Part shown: positions 16,859 to 24,949 of the stretch, piece after piece
How positions within the stretch are numbered: position 1 is the first letter of the stretch
Layout: each line of letters starts with the position of its first letter
NCBI GenBank assembly: GCA_003225175.1
Contig: QIBA01000040.1
Location: 89,530-153,529 of the forward strand
Direction of reading: 5' to 3'
Origin: Acidobacteriota bacterium
Lineage (GTDB): Bacteria > Acidobacteriota > Terriglobia > Terriglobales > Acidobacteriaceae
DNA length: 64,000 nucleotides
The notes under the pieces: generated by a model
The model's input: only the letters and a program-made list of their open reading frames with translations
What the model was told of the DNA's origin: nothing
Databases searched by the model: none
Translations under genes and position numbers: made by a program

Positions 16859-18013
16859 ATGGCGACTTTTCCGATCACTGAAGATACAAGATTCCTCCCT
16901 GCCAAAAGCGAGTCGGCAGCCGAGCGGCGTCGGCGAGCGAAGAGATGGAATGGAATCATGGAGGAGCACCACTTTCTTCGCATGCTTTGCCTGGAACGAA
17001 AGAGGACGGAACGTTCCGGCAATGCCTTCATGCTGATGTTACTTAGCGGACCTCGCGTCTTCCAGAGCGCTGAAGGAGAAAGAGCCATCCGGCAAATCGT
17101 TAACGCCGTCTCGCTCGCGACACGAGAGACCGACACTATTGGATGGTATGAATACGGGTCGACAGTAGCAGTCTTGTTTCCTGAAATTGGTCAACCCGAA
17201 AATACATCACTAATTATCGGCAAAGTTACAAGCGCTCTGCAAAATGCCTTACGCTTGGAGCAGTTCGACGCCCTCAACATCGTTTTCCGGATCTTTCCCA
17301 ACCAGGAAGTTGAACCGGACGATGAAGATATCGATTTGATCTTCTACCCCGATGCTTCCGAGCGACACGATTCAAGGAGAGGTGAGCGAATACTGAAACG
17401 CGGTATCGATATCATCGGAGGTTTAGTGATATTGACTGCACTCTGGCCTGTTCTGTTGGTCATCGCGCTCCTCATCAGAACGACTTCCAAAGGTCCAATC
17501 CTGTTTCGGCAGCGTCGAGTTGGGTTACACGGAAGCTCATTTACGTTTCTCAAGTTTCGCTCGATGTACACCAATAATGACCCCAGGATCCATCAGGAAT
17601 ATGTATCGAAGCTAATCCAGGGAAAGGCCGATCAGGCAAAGACTGGCCAAACAGGGGTTTTTAAACTGACGAATGATCCACGAATTACTCCTCTAGGTAG
17701 ATTTCTACGCAAGAGCAGCCTCGACGAACTTCCTCAGTTGCTAAACGTTCTCAGCGGAGAGATGTCGTTGGTGGGACCACGCCCGCCGGTGCCTTACGAA
17801 TTCGAGCAGTACAACATTTGGCACAGGCGACGAGTTGTGGAAGTTAAGCCGGGAATTACGGGACTGTGGCAGGTCATGGGGCGTTCTAAAACAACGTTCG
17901 ACGATATGGTTCGCCTCGATCTGAAGTACGCAAAGCTTTGGTCGATTTGGTTGGATCTAAAGATCATCCTGCAAACGCCGATGGCCGTTTTCACTGGCGA
18001 AGGCGCTTACTGA
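16859..18013 (+). CDS. Priming sugar transferase with degenerate GGDEF-like N-terminus
   Basis: This 384-aa polyprenyl-phosphate sugar-1-phosphate transferase starts repeat-unit assembly on undecaprenyl phosphate in the inner membrane. The C-terminal catalytic half has one hydrophobic segment (IIGGLVILTALWPVLLVIAL), then ILFRQRRVGLHGSSFTFLKF, SSLDELPQLLNVLSGEMSL, and the signature VGPRPPVPYE. The N-terminal ~150 residues replace the usual CoA-binding/multi-helix region with a nucleotide-cyclase-like fold (DTIGWYEYGSTVAVLFPEIG). There the GGDEF motif is lost, so cyclase activity is unlikely. The ATG at 16859 follows the promoter; ATG 16958 is an alternative. The polar, arginine-rich first 35 residues are not conserved by eye. 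Confidence 0.9.
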   Translation: MATFPITEDTRFLPAKSESAAERRRRAKRWNGIMEEHHFLRMLCLERKRTERSGNAFMLMLLSGPRVFQSAEGERAIRQIVNAVSLATRETDTIGWYEYGSTVAVLFPEIGQPENTSLIIGKVTSALQNALRLEQFDALNIVFRIFPNQEVEPDDEDIDLIFYPDASERHDSRRGERILKRGIDIIGGLVILTALWPVLLVIALLIRTTSKGPILFRQRRVGLHGSSFTFLKFRSMYTNNDPRIHQEYVSKLIQGKADQAKTGQTGVFKLTNDPRITPLGRFLRKSSLDELPQLLNVLSGEMSLVGPRPPVPYEFEQYNIWHRRRVVEVKPGITGLWQVMGRSKTTFDDMVRLDLKYAKLWSIWLDLKIILQTPMAVFTGEGAY

Positions 18014-18121
18014 TCGGCATTTCCCCGTCTTTATCAATTACTCGAATGCGCTTCTGAGCTGGACCCATTTCTTTAAAAGCAATCGAGATTTCTACGCCAA
18101 CTTACATTAAATGAAGGAACT

Positions 18122-19123
18122 ATGATTCGAATTGGTGTGATCGGTTATGGCTATTGGGGTCCCAATGTGGTACGCAATCTCCATCGAGTGGAGGGGTCGC
18201 GAGTCGCAATGGTATGCGACAAGAGCCCGGAGATGCTGCGACGGGTTAATCAGACTTATCCGGAAATAAAAACAACAACGAACTCATGCGACGTCCTCTG
18301 CTCTGCCGAGATCGATGCAGTTGCAGTCATCACTCCGGTCTGGACTCACTTCGAGCTAGCAAAAAAAGCGCTCGAAAATGGAAAGCATGTTTTTGTCGAG
18401 AAGCCGTTTACTTCAGATTCGGCTCAGGCCGAAGAGTTGATTAAGCTCGCCGAGAGAAAAGGTCTATGCATCATGGTGGACCATACCTTTCTCTTTACTG
18501 GGGCAGTGAGAAAGATCCGGCAATTAGTTGATCAGAACGCGCTTGGAAGCCTGTATTACTACGATTCGACCCGCGTCAACCTTGGTCTCTTTCAACATGA
18601 CGTCAATGTGATCTGGGATCTGGCACCGCATGATCTTTCAATAATGGATTATGTGATTGGTAAAAAAGCTGAAGCGGTGTCGGCGACAGGTCAAACTCAC
18701 TTGAACGGACATGAAGACATTGCTTTTCTGACGGTCTATTTTCCCGGTAAGGTAATTGCTCACATCAACGTGAACTGGCTCTCTCCAGTGAAGGTCAGGA
18801 CGACTCTTATCGGCGGCGAAAAGAAAATGCTGGTGTGGAACGATCTGGAAGCGGATGAAAAGATCAAGGTTTATGACAAAGGGGTTGATATTAAGAGCCG
18901 CGAGGGTGTCTATCAGATGCTGGTTAATTATCGGTCGGGGGACATGTGGTCTCCACAGGTGGAACCTGCCGAAGCACTGAAGACCGAGTTGGATTACTTC
19001 ATCGACTGTATCGGCAACAGCAAGAAGCCAATCAACGATGGTCATGCCGGCTGGCGCGTAGTGAAGATGTTAGAAGCTGCTAATCAGTCGGTAAGTAAAA
19101 GGGGAGAGCTAGTGTACTTATGA
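18122..19123 (+). CDS. Gfo/Idh/MocA oxidoreductase, WbpB/GnnA-like
   Basis: This 333-aa NAD(P)-dependent sugar-nucleotide dehydrogenase probably oxidises C3 of a UDP-HexNAc or UDP-HexNAcA for later transamination. The Rossmann start is MIRIGVIGYGYWGPNVVRNL; the family signature GKHVFVEKPFTSDS carries the catalytic Lys, and WDLAPHDLSIMDYV carries the conserved Asp/His. It is the first of a run (oxidoreductase, acyltransferase, aminotransferase, 2-epimerase) equivalent to WbpB-WbpD-WbpE-WbpI for diacetamido-uronic acid synthesis. The gnnA/gnnB route to UDP-2-acetamido-3-amino sugars is the alternative. ATG 18122 has an AAGGAA ribosome site. It overlaps the next gene by 4 bases. Confidence 0.88.
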   Translation: MIRIGVIGYGYWGPNVVRNLHRVEGSRVAMVCDKSPEMLRRVNQTYPEIKTTTNSCDVLCSAEIDAVAVITPVWTHFELAKKALENGKHVFVEKPFTSDSAQAEELIKLAERKGLCIMVDHTFLFTGAVRKIRQLVDQNALGSLYYYDSTRVNLGLFQHDVNVIWDLAPHDLSIMDYVIGKKAEAVSATGQTHLNGHEDIAFLTVYFPGKVIAHINVNWLSPVKVRTTLIGGEKKMLVWNDLEADEKIKVYDKGVDIKSREGVYQMLVNYRSGDMWSPQVEPAEALKTELDYFIDCIGNSKKPINDGHAGWRVVKMLEAANQSVSKRGELVYL

Positions 19124-19629
19124 ATGAATATATTTGCTTGAATAACGTTAAGCTAGGGAAAGATGTCAAGCTATCAAAGTTCATTAACCTCTATGGATGT
19201 GAAATCGGAGACAGTACAAAAATTGGTGCGTTTGTCGAAATCCAGAAGAACGCATTTGTCGGAAAGAATTGCAAAGTCTCAAGTCATACATTCGTATGCG
19301 AAGGTGTCACCCTGGAGGACAATGTCTTCATCGGTCACGGGGTGATGTTTATCAATGACATATATCCGCGAGCCACAAACAGCGATGGATCGATGCAGAC
19401 TGAAGCCCACTGGAAAGTCGAGCAGACCAGGATCAAAAGGGGTGCTTCCATTGGATCGGGAGCTACGATATTGGCAAATGTCGTCGTGGGGGAAAATGCC
19501 ATTGTAGGGGCCGGAGCCGTAGTCACAAGGGATGTACCAGCAAATGCGATAGTCGCGGGAAACCCGGCAAAAGTGCTCCGATACGTTGGAAGTATTGAGC
19601 AAGCGGAAGTGATGGCGGTTCCGCGGTGA
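19120..19629 (+). CDS. Hexapeptide-repeat N-acyltransferase, WbpD-like
   Basis: This 169-aa left-handed beta-helix acyltransferase would acetylate the 3-amino group made by the neighbouring aminotransferase. Hexapeptide turns are visible throughout (IGAFVEIQKNAFVGKNCKVS, then IGSGATILANVVVGENAIVG). The C-terminal GAGAVVTRDVPANAIVAGNP is the standard acetyl-CoA-site tail of this family. The catalytic His is probably in EDNVFIGHGVMFIND. It is coupled to the oxidoreductase by an ATGA overlap. The protein ends in EVMAVPR, similar to the Ala-Val-x-Arg ends of other enzymes in the cluster. Confidence 0.87.
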   Translation: MNEYICLNNVKLGKDVKLSKFINLYGCEIGDSTKIGAFVEIQKNAFVGKNCKVSSHTFVCEGVTLEDNVFIGHGVMFINDIYPRATNSDGSMQTEAHWKVEQTRIKRGASIGSGATILANVVVGENAIVGAGAVVTRDVPANAIVAGNPAKVLRYVGSIEQAEVMAVPR

Positions 19630-19735
19630 CGCAATGTCACAACTTGTAGAGAATCAGCCCGCCCAGGAATTAGTAGTCCTCCTCTAGGAAATCAAAAGAT
19701 CAGACTTCCAACGAAACTCATTAGGAGATTATCAA

Positions 19736-20944
19736 TTGAACGTCAGCAGCATTCCATTTCTCGATCTCGTCTCTCCGCACGTAGAACTTGAGGGCGAACT
19801 CACTGAAATCTTTCGACGCGTGCTGCGCTCCGCCGGCTTTATTGGTGGTGCATTAGTGGAGGAATTTGAGAACGCCTTTGCGCGGTTCTGCGAGGCTGAG
19901 CATTGCATCGGCGCCGCAAATGGAACCGATGCTTTGCGGTTTGCCCTAATAGCTGCTGGAGTGAAAGCCGGCGACGTAGTAGTAACGGTTCCAAACACCT
20001 TCATTGCCACGGCCGAGGCCATCTCGCAGGCGGGGGCCCTCCCAGAGTTTGTCGACATTGATGAGCGCACATACAACATGAATCCAGAATCGCTGCGTCG
20101 CTATCTCACAGAGCGCTGCGAATTCGCGGATGGCAAACTCGTAAGCATGCGCAGTGGACGCCCTGTTACAGCCATTGTTCCCGTCCATCTGTATGGGCAA
20201 ATGGCAGATATGGACGCCATAGTTGAGCTCGCGCAGCAATTCAATCTCCTAGTCGTAGAGGATGCATGCCAGGCTCACGGAGCCAAGTACTTTTCAAGAC
20301 GGGAAAACACCTGGAAGACTGCAGGATCCATAGGTCGCGCGGCGGCATTTAGTTTCTATCCTGGAAAGAACCTCGGAGCCTGCGGCGAGGCTGGTGCAGT
20401 GACAACCTCAGATCCCGAAATTGCTCGGACTATCCGGATGCTGCGCGATCACGGTCAGGCAAAGAAGTACTATCACGATATCGAAGGATACAACGGCAGA
20501 CTCGATGCCCTTCAGGCTGGACTGCTGGGAGTAAAATTGAAGCATCTGCCGGATTGGAACGCTCGCAGACAAGCGCTCGCTTCTGAATATCGAGATCTTC
20601 TTTCGATGCCAGATTCGAGTATTGCTCCTCCGTTTGAGCCAGGCTGGTCTAAGGCCGTTTACCATCTCTTCGTTGTTCGTGTAGAGAACCGTGATCAGTT
20701 TCAGCGCGACTTAGCAGAAGCCGGCATCGGTACAGGAATTCACTACCCCGTTCCTCTTCATCAGCAGAAAGCATATACACATCTCGGTTATCAGACCGGC
20801 GATTTCCCGATCACGGAATTGGCTGCTCCTCAAATTGTTTCCCTGCCGATGTTTCCGCAGATGACTTCCGAACAATTGGAACGAGTAGTGGCAGTGGCCC
20901 AGCAGAGTGTCACGGTGAAAGCTGCCGCAGCCGTAGCTCGTTAA
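19736..20944 (+). CDS. DegT/DnrJ/EryC1/StrS sugar aminotransferase, WbpE-like
   Basis: This 402-aa PLP-dependent aminotransferase converts a keto sugar nucleotide to the amino sugar. Substrate-binding IGAANGTDALRFALIAAGVK, PLP-contacting VEDACQAHGAKYF and the Schiff-base lysine in FSFYPGKNLGACGEAGAV are all present. The end of the fold has GTGIHYPVPLHQQKAYTHLG. The start is TTG at 19736 with an AGGAG site 8 bases upstream; no ATG fits. The C-terminal tail VKAAAAVAR extends beyond the usual end of the family and recurs on two unrelated enzymes at 44992 and 51314. Its paralogue at 23775 follows the fused oxidoreductase-acyltransferase gene. Confidence 0.9.
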   Translation: MNVSSIPFLDLVSPHVELEGELTEIFRRVLRSAGFIGGALVEEFENAFARFCEAEHCIGAANGTDALRFALIAAGVKAGDVVVTVPNTFIATAEAISQAGALPEFVDIDERTYNMNPESLRRYLTERCEFADGKLVSMRSGRPVTAIVPVHLYGQMADMDAIVELAQQFNLLVVEDACQAHGAKYFSRRENTWKTAGSIGRAAAFSFYPGKNLGACGEAGAVTTSDPEIARTIRMLRDHGQAKKYYHDIEGYNGRLDALQAGLLGVKLKHLPDWNARRQALASEYRDLLSMPDSSIAPPFEPGWSKAVYHLFVVRVENRDQFQRDLAEAGIGTGIHYPVPLHQQKAYTHLGYQTGDFPITELAAPQIVSLPMFPQMTSEQLERVVAVAQQSVTVKAAAAVAR

Positions 20945-20993
20945 TGAATCGCCGTCGAGTCATGCAACTACTTAACAGCTAGGAGAGGAGCCC

Positions 20994-22049
20994 TTGTTGA
21001 AGGTTGTCACCATTGTAGGCGCGCGGCCGCAGTTCATAAAGGCTGCCGCTGTCAGCAAAGTATTGCGCAAGCGGCACACGGAAATTTTGCTGCACACAGG
21101 CCAACACTATGACTATGAGATGTCGGGAATATTCTTTGAAGGTCTGGAAATGCCGGCAGCGGATGTGAACCTCGACGTTCGATCGGGAAGTCACGCATGC
21201 CAAACGGCAAGTATGCTCAAAGGCATAGAAGACATTCTTGTTGCTGAACGGCCGGACTATCTCCTTATCTATGGTGACACTAATTCCACGTTGGCTGGGG
21301 CGCTTGCGGCCTCCAAGTTGCATCTCCCCGTAGTCCATATTGAAGCCGGACTGCGCAGTTTCAACCGGCGCATGCCGGAGGAAATCAATCGAGTTGTTGC
21401 CGATCATCTATCCGAAGTGTTGCTTTGCCCCAGCGACACGGCCGTTCAGAACCTGGCTGCCGAAGGAATTACTCGCAACGTCCATATGGTCGGGGATGTG
21501 ATGCTTGATGTTCTGAATTGGGCCAGACAGCGCAACACCGGACTGCCTCCTGATGTCTTAAGCCACTTGAATGTGGAAAAAGGGAAGTATCTGTTGGCAA
21601 CGGTTCATCGAAGCGAGAACACTGATGATGTCGACAAGCTCTCTAAAATCCTGAATGCCTTCAACTCCGCTAAAGAGACGATAGTTTTTCCAGTTCATCC
21701 TCGGGCGCGGAAGGCGATAGAGCGCGCGGGCTGCCAACTCAACTCCAATATTCGGATTATAGAACCGGTGGGGTACGTCGAAATGGTGGGACTCGCAAGT
21801 GGGGCGAGATTGATTCTTACCGATTCTGGTGGCCTGCAGAAGGAAGCGTACTGGCTGCGTGTGCCTTGCGTTACGCTTCGCGAAGACACTGAATGGGTCG
21901 AAACGGTAGAAGTTGGCTGGAACATATTAGTTGGTTCCGATACGGAAAAGATTACGAAAGCAGTGGGATCATTCACTCCCAATGGCTCACCTCCTGCCCT
22001 CTATGGCGATGGATTCGCCGCGGAAAAGTGCGTGAATCTGCTCAATTGA
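20994..22049 (+). CDS. UDP-N-acetylglucosamine 2-epimerase family (WecB/WbpI-like)
   Basis: This 351-aa non-hydrolysing 2-epimerase has a GT-B-like fold. The opening KVVTIVGARPQFIKAAAVSK, HTGQHYDYEMSGIFFEGL, VHIEAGLRSFNRRMPEEINR and the active-site stretch LTDSGGLQKEAYWLRVPCVT are all diagnostic. In context it probably acts on a 2,3-diacetamido sugar nucleotide (WbpI role), giving the manno form, rather than plain UDP-GlcNAc; sequence alone cannot decide. The start is one of two adjacent TTG codons, 20994 or 20997, behind a strong AGGAGAGGAG site. Spacing slightly favours the second. Confidence 0.9.
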   Translation: MLKVVTIVGARPQFIKAAAVSKVLRKRHTEILLHTGQHYDYEMSGIFFEGLEMPAADVNLDVRSGSHACQTASMLKGIEDILVAERPDYLLIYGDTNSTLAGALAASKLHLPVVHIEAGLRSFNRRMPEEINRVVADHLSEVLLCPSDTAVQNLAAEGITRNVHMVGDVMLDVLNWARQRNTGLPPDVLSHLNVEKGKYLLATVHRSENTDDVDKLSKILNAFNSAKETIVFPVHPRARKAIERAGCQLNSNIRIIEPVGYVEMVGLASGARLILTDSGGLQKEAYWLRVPCVTLREDTEWVETVEVGWNILVGSDTEKITKAVGSFTPNGSPPALYGDGFAAEKCVNLLN

Positions 22050-22096
22050 TCTTTCGTCAAAAGAGCTGGTTAAGTCTTAAATCTCCGGAGTTACTT

Positions 22097-23800
22097 ATGG
22101 AAAATAATGGATTATCGAAGGCGAATGTTGCCGTAGTAGGTGTGGGCTACTGGGGGAAGAATCTGGTTCGTAACTTTTATGAACTGGGAGCGCTTGGAGC
22201 CCTCTGTGATCCGGCGGACACGGCTGAAGCGCTTTGCCGGCAACAGTATCAAGGAGTGAAGTTCTATCGCGAGTTCAGTTTGGTACTTGCGGATACAGAG
22301 ATCACTGCCATAGCGTTGGCGACGCCAGCAGTTACGCACTACGAGTTGGCGAAGGCTGCCCTGCTCGCCGGCAAAGACGTCCTTGTGGAGAAGCCGCTAG
22401 CCGTTGAGCTTAACCATGGAGAGGAGTTGGTACGACTGGCCGAAGCCAAGGGACGAATCCTGATGGTAGGCCACATTCTTCGGTATCACCCGGCGATTCT
22501 GAAGCTCCAACAACTTATTCGCGAAGGAGCGCTGGGAAAAATTTGTTATCTCTACTCTAATCGTCTCAACATTGGAAAGATTCGGACGGAGGAGAACATT
22601 CTGTGGAGTTTCGCTCCGCATGACATCTCGGTAATGCTCGCATTGTTGAACGAAATGCCGAAGCGTATCTCATGTGAGGGCAGCGCCTATCTCAACCGCG
22701 ACATTGTAGATGTAACTCTAAGTCACTTCGATTTTCCGAGCGGTGTACAAGCTCACATCTTTGTAAGCTGGTTGCACCCCATTAAGGAACAAAAGCTCGT
22801 CGTCGTGGGCTCGGAAAAGATGGCGGTGTTTGATGACACCGCCGATGACAAGCTTCTGCTGTACCCACATCGGGTGGAATGGAAGAATCGAATTCCCACT
22901 GCGGTAAAGGCGAAGTCTGAGTCCGTCGAACTGGATCAGAAGGAACCTCTTCGCGCAGAATGTCACCATTTTCTGGACGCAATTGCGTCGAGAGTCTCTC
23001 CAATCAGCGATGGAGCTGAAGGTCTCAGAGTGCTGCGTGTTCTGGATGCATGTCAGCGAGCACTTCGCGACGGTCAAGTTGCCCTGGAGACTACGGCGGT
23101 GAAGTCTCAAAAGCAGGAGCGGCCATATTTTGTCCACGAATCTGCGTACGCAGATGAGGGCGCCGAGATCGGGGCGGGCACAAAAATATGGCACTTTTCC
23201 CACGTGATGAAAGGTGCTCGTATTGGTGAGTGCTGTGTCATCGGGCAGAACGTCAACATCGACGGTGGCACGGTCATCGGTAACAACGTGAAAATACAAA
23301 ACAATGTGTCGATCTACACGGGACTTGTTGTTGAAGATGATGTGTTTCTCGGACCGTCATGCGTGCTGACCAATGTTTCAAATCCCCGATCGCAAGTGAG
23401 CCGGCATTCCCTATATGAGACAACTCGCTTGAAGCGAGGATGCTCAGTCGGTGCAAACGCTACTATCGTCTGTGGCATAACGATAGGCCGATACGCATTC
23501 ATTGGAGCAGGTTCGGTTGTCACAAAAAGTGTTCCCGATTTTGCCCTCGTAATGGGAAATCCCGCTCGCCAAGTGGGTTGGATGAGTCGCCATGGACATC
23601 GGCTTGATTCACCAGATACTGACGGTGTGATGATCTGTCCTGAAACTGGATATCGCTATTGCGAAGTTGAGCCAGGAATCCTTCGTTGTCTTAATCTCGA
23701 CGAGGAAGCCCCTCTTCCAATTGAGTTCAGTAAAGGTACGAAATCATACAAAGAGTTTAAAGAGGAGTCCGAATATGCAAGTGCCCTTGCTGGATCTTAA
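22097..23800 (+). CDS. Fused Gfo/Idh/MocA oxidoreductase and hexapeptide acyltransferase
   Basis: This 567-aa bifunctional protein joins the WbpB-like and WbpD-like activities. Residues about 8-340 form the dehydrogenase (NVAVVGVGYWGKNLVRNFYE, GKDVLVEKPLAVEL, WSFAPHDISVMLAL). After a short linker, residues about 355-520 form a left-handed beta-helix acyltransferase (IGAGTKIWHFSHVMKGARIG, IGAGSVVTKSVPDFALVMGN). A C-terminal extension has paired-cysteine character (MICPETGYRYCEVEPGILRC). ATG 22097 has a CGGAG ribosome site; the frame open upstream overlaps the epimerase gene and is not coding. It overlaps the following aminotransferase gene by 26 bases. It probably makes a second, related amino sugar or channels the keto intermediate. 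Confidence 0.88.
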   Translation: MENNGLSKANVAVVGVGYWGKNLVRNFYELGALGALCDPADTAEALCRQQYQGVKFYREFSLVLADTEITAIALATPAVTHYELAKAALLAGKDVLVEKPLAVELNHGEELVRLAEAKGRILMVGHILRYHPAILKLQQLIREGALGKICYLYSNRLNIGKIRTEENILWSFAPHDISVMLALLNEMPKRISCEGSAYLNRDIVDVTLSHFDFPSGVQAHIFVSWLHPIKEQKLVVVGSEKMAVFDDTADDKLLLYPHRVEWKNRIPTAVKAKSESVELDQKEPLRAECHHFLDAIASRVSPISDGAEGLRVLRVLDACQRALRDGQVALETTAVKSQKQERPYFVHESAYADEGAEIGAGTKIWHFSHVMKGARIGECCVIGQNVNIDGGTVIGNNVKIQNNVSIYTGLVVEDDVFLGPSCVLTNVSNPRSQVSRHSLYETTRLKRGCSVGANATIVCGITIGRYAFIGAGSVVTKSVPDFALVMGNPARQVGWMSRHGHRLDSPDTDGVMICPETGYRYCEVEPGILRCLNLDEEAPLPIEFSKGTKSYKEFKEESEYASALAGS

Positions 23801-24929
23801 AGCGCAGTATCTACCAATTAAGCAGGAAATACTTTCGGCCGTCAGCGAAGTGCTTGCGTCCCAGCACTTCATCCTGGGCCCGCGAGTGGAGCAGTGTGAG
23901 AAGGCGATAGCTGAGTATTCAAACTGCAAGTACGGCATCGGGGTATCTTCAGGCAGCGATGCCCTGCTCGTTTGTCTCATGGCCGAGAATATTGGACCGG
24001 GGGACGAGGTCATCACCACGCCCTATACATTCTTCGCCACGGTTGGTGCAATCACCCGCTTGGGCGCAAGACCTATATTCGTCGACATCGACCCGGTCAC
24101 ATACAACCTTGACGTAACGCAGATCGCCTCGAAAATTACCGAAAAGACTCGTGCCATCATGCCGGTTCATTTGTTCGGACAAATGGCCGACATGGATCCG
24201 ATCATGGGACTCGCTAGCCAGCATGGCTTGGTCGTGATCGAGGATGCGGCTCAGGCCATTGGGGCGGAGTACAAGGGACGTCGAGCTGGCTCCATCGGTC
24301 ACTACGGGTGCTTCTCCTTCTTTCCATCCAAGAATCTCGGAGCTGCGGGCGACGGCGGCATGGTGGTAACGAACGAAGCAGCCAGAGCAGAGCGCGTGCG
24401 GTGCTTGCGGGGACACGGCGCCAAGCCGAAGTATTACCATCGAATGATCGGTGGAAACTTCCGCCTCGATGCGTTGCACGCTGCCATTGTTTCGGCCAAA
24501 TTACCCCACCTGGATCAGTGGACTGAAGGGCGCAGAGCCAATGCTCAACGATATGACGTGTTGTTTCAGGAAGCCGGTACCCCGGTGACACGCCCCTCGG
24601 TTGTCACTGATCGCCATATTTTTAATCAGTATGTGATCAGCACGCCCGAACGCGACGAGCTTCAGGCGTTTCTCCGGAGCAAGGGGGTTGGCACGGAAGT
24701 CTATTATCCAGTACCCATGCACTTGCAAGACTGCTTCGCATATCTAGCTATTCCTCCGGGAGCTTTTCCCGAAAGTGAACGCGCTGCAAAGGAATCACTC
24801 GCCATTCCGATTTATCCGGAACTCACAGAAGAGCAGGCAAGGTACGTAGTAGAGTCGATTGACGAGTTCTTCCTCGAGTCGCGGAACATAGTAGGCGCCT
24901 CCGCTGCAGTAGCCGCGAGTAGTAATTAG
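23775..24929 (+). CDS. DegT/DnrJ/EryC1/StrS sugar aminotransferase, second copy
   Basis: This 384-aa PLP aminotransferase parallels the one at 19736. Key segments are GVSSGSDALLVCLMAENIGP, VIEDAAQAIGAEYKGRRAGS, and the PLP lysine in FSFFPSKNLGAAGDGGMV. ATG 23775 has AGAGGAG eight bases upstream and the family opening MQVPLLDLKAQY. It starts inside the end of the fused oxidoreductase/acyltransferase gene, so the two are translationally coupled and should act in sequence on one substrate. The C-terminus (GASAAVAASSN) is again an alanine-rich extension. Confidence 0.9.
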   Translation: MQVPLLDLKAQYLPIKQEILSAVSEVLASQHFILGPRVEQCEKAIAEYSNCKYGIGVSSGSDALLVCLMAENIGPGDEVITTPYTFFATVGAITRLGARPIFVDIDPVTYNLDVTQIASKITEKTRAIMPVHLFGQMADMDPIMGLASQHGLVVIEDAAQAIGAEYKGRRAGSIGHYGCFSFFPSKNLGAAGDGGMVVTNEAARAERVRCLRGHGAKPKYYHRMIGGNFRLDALHAAIVSAKLPHLDQWTEGRRANAQRYDVLFQEAGTPVTRPSVVTDRHIFNQYVISTPERDELQAFLRSKGVGTEVYYPVPMHLQDCFAYLAIPPGAFPESERAAKESLAIPIYPELTEEQARYVVESIDEFFLESRNIVGASAAVAASSN

Positions 24930-24949
24930 ATAACCCTCCGGAGTTGTAG

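Noticed and set aside
22718..23299. 193-codon open frame on the - strand
   Set aside because: It is antisense to the fused oxidoreductase-acyltransferase gene and shows no domain.
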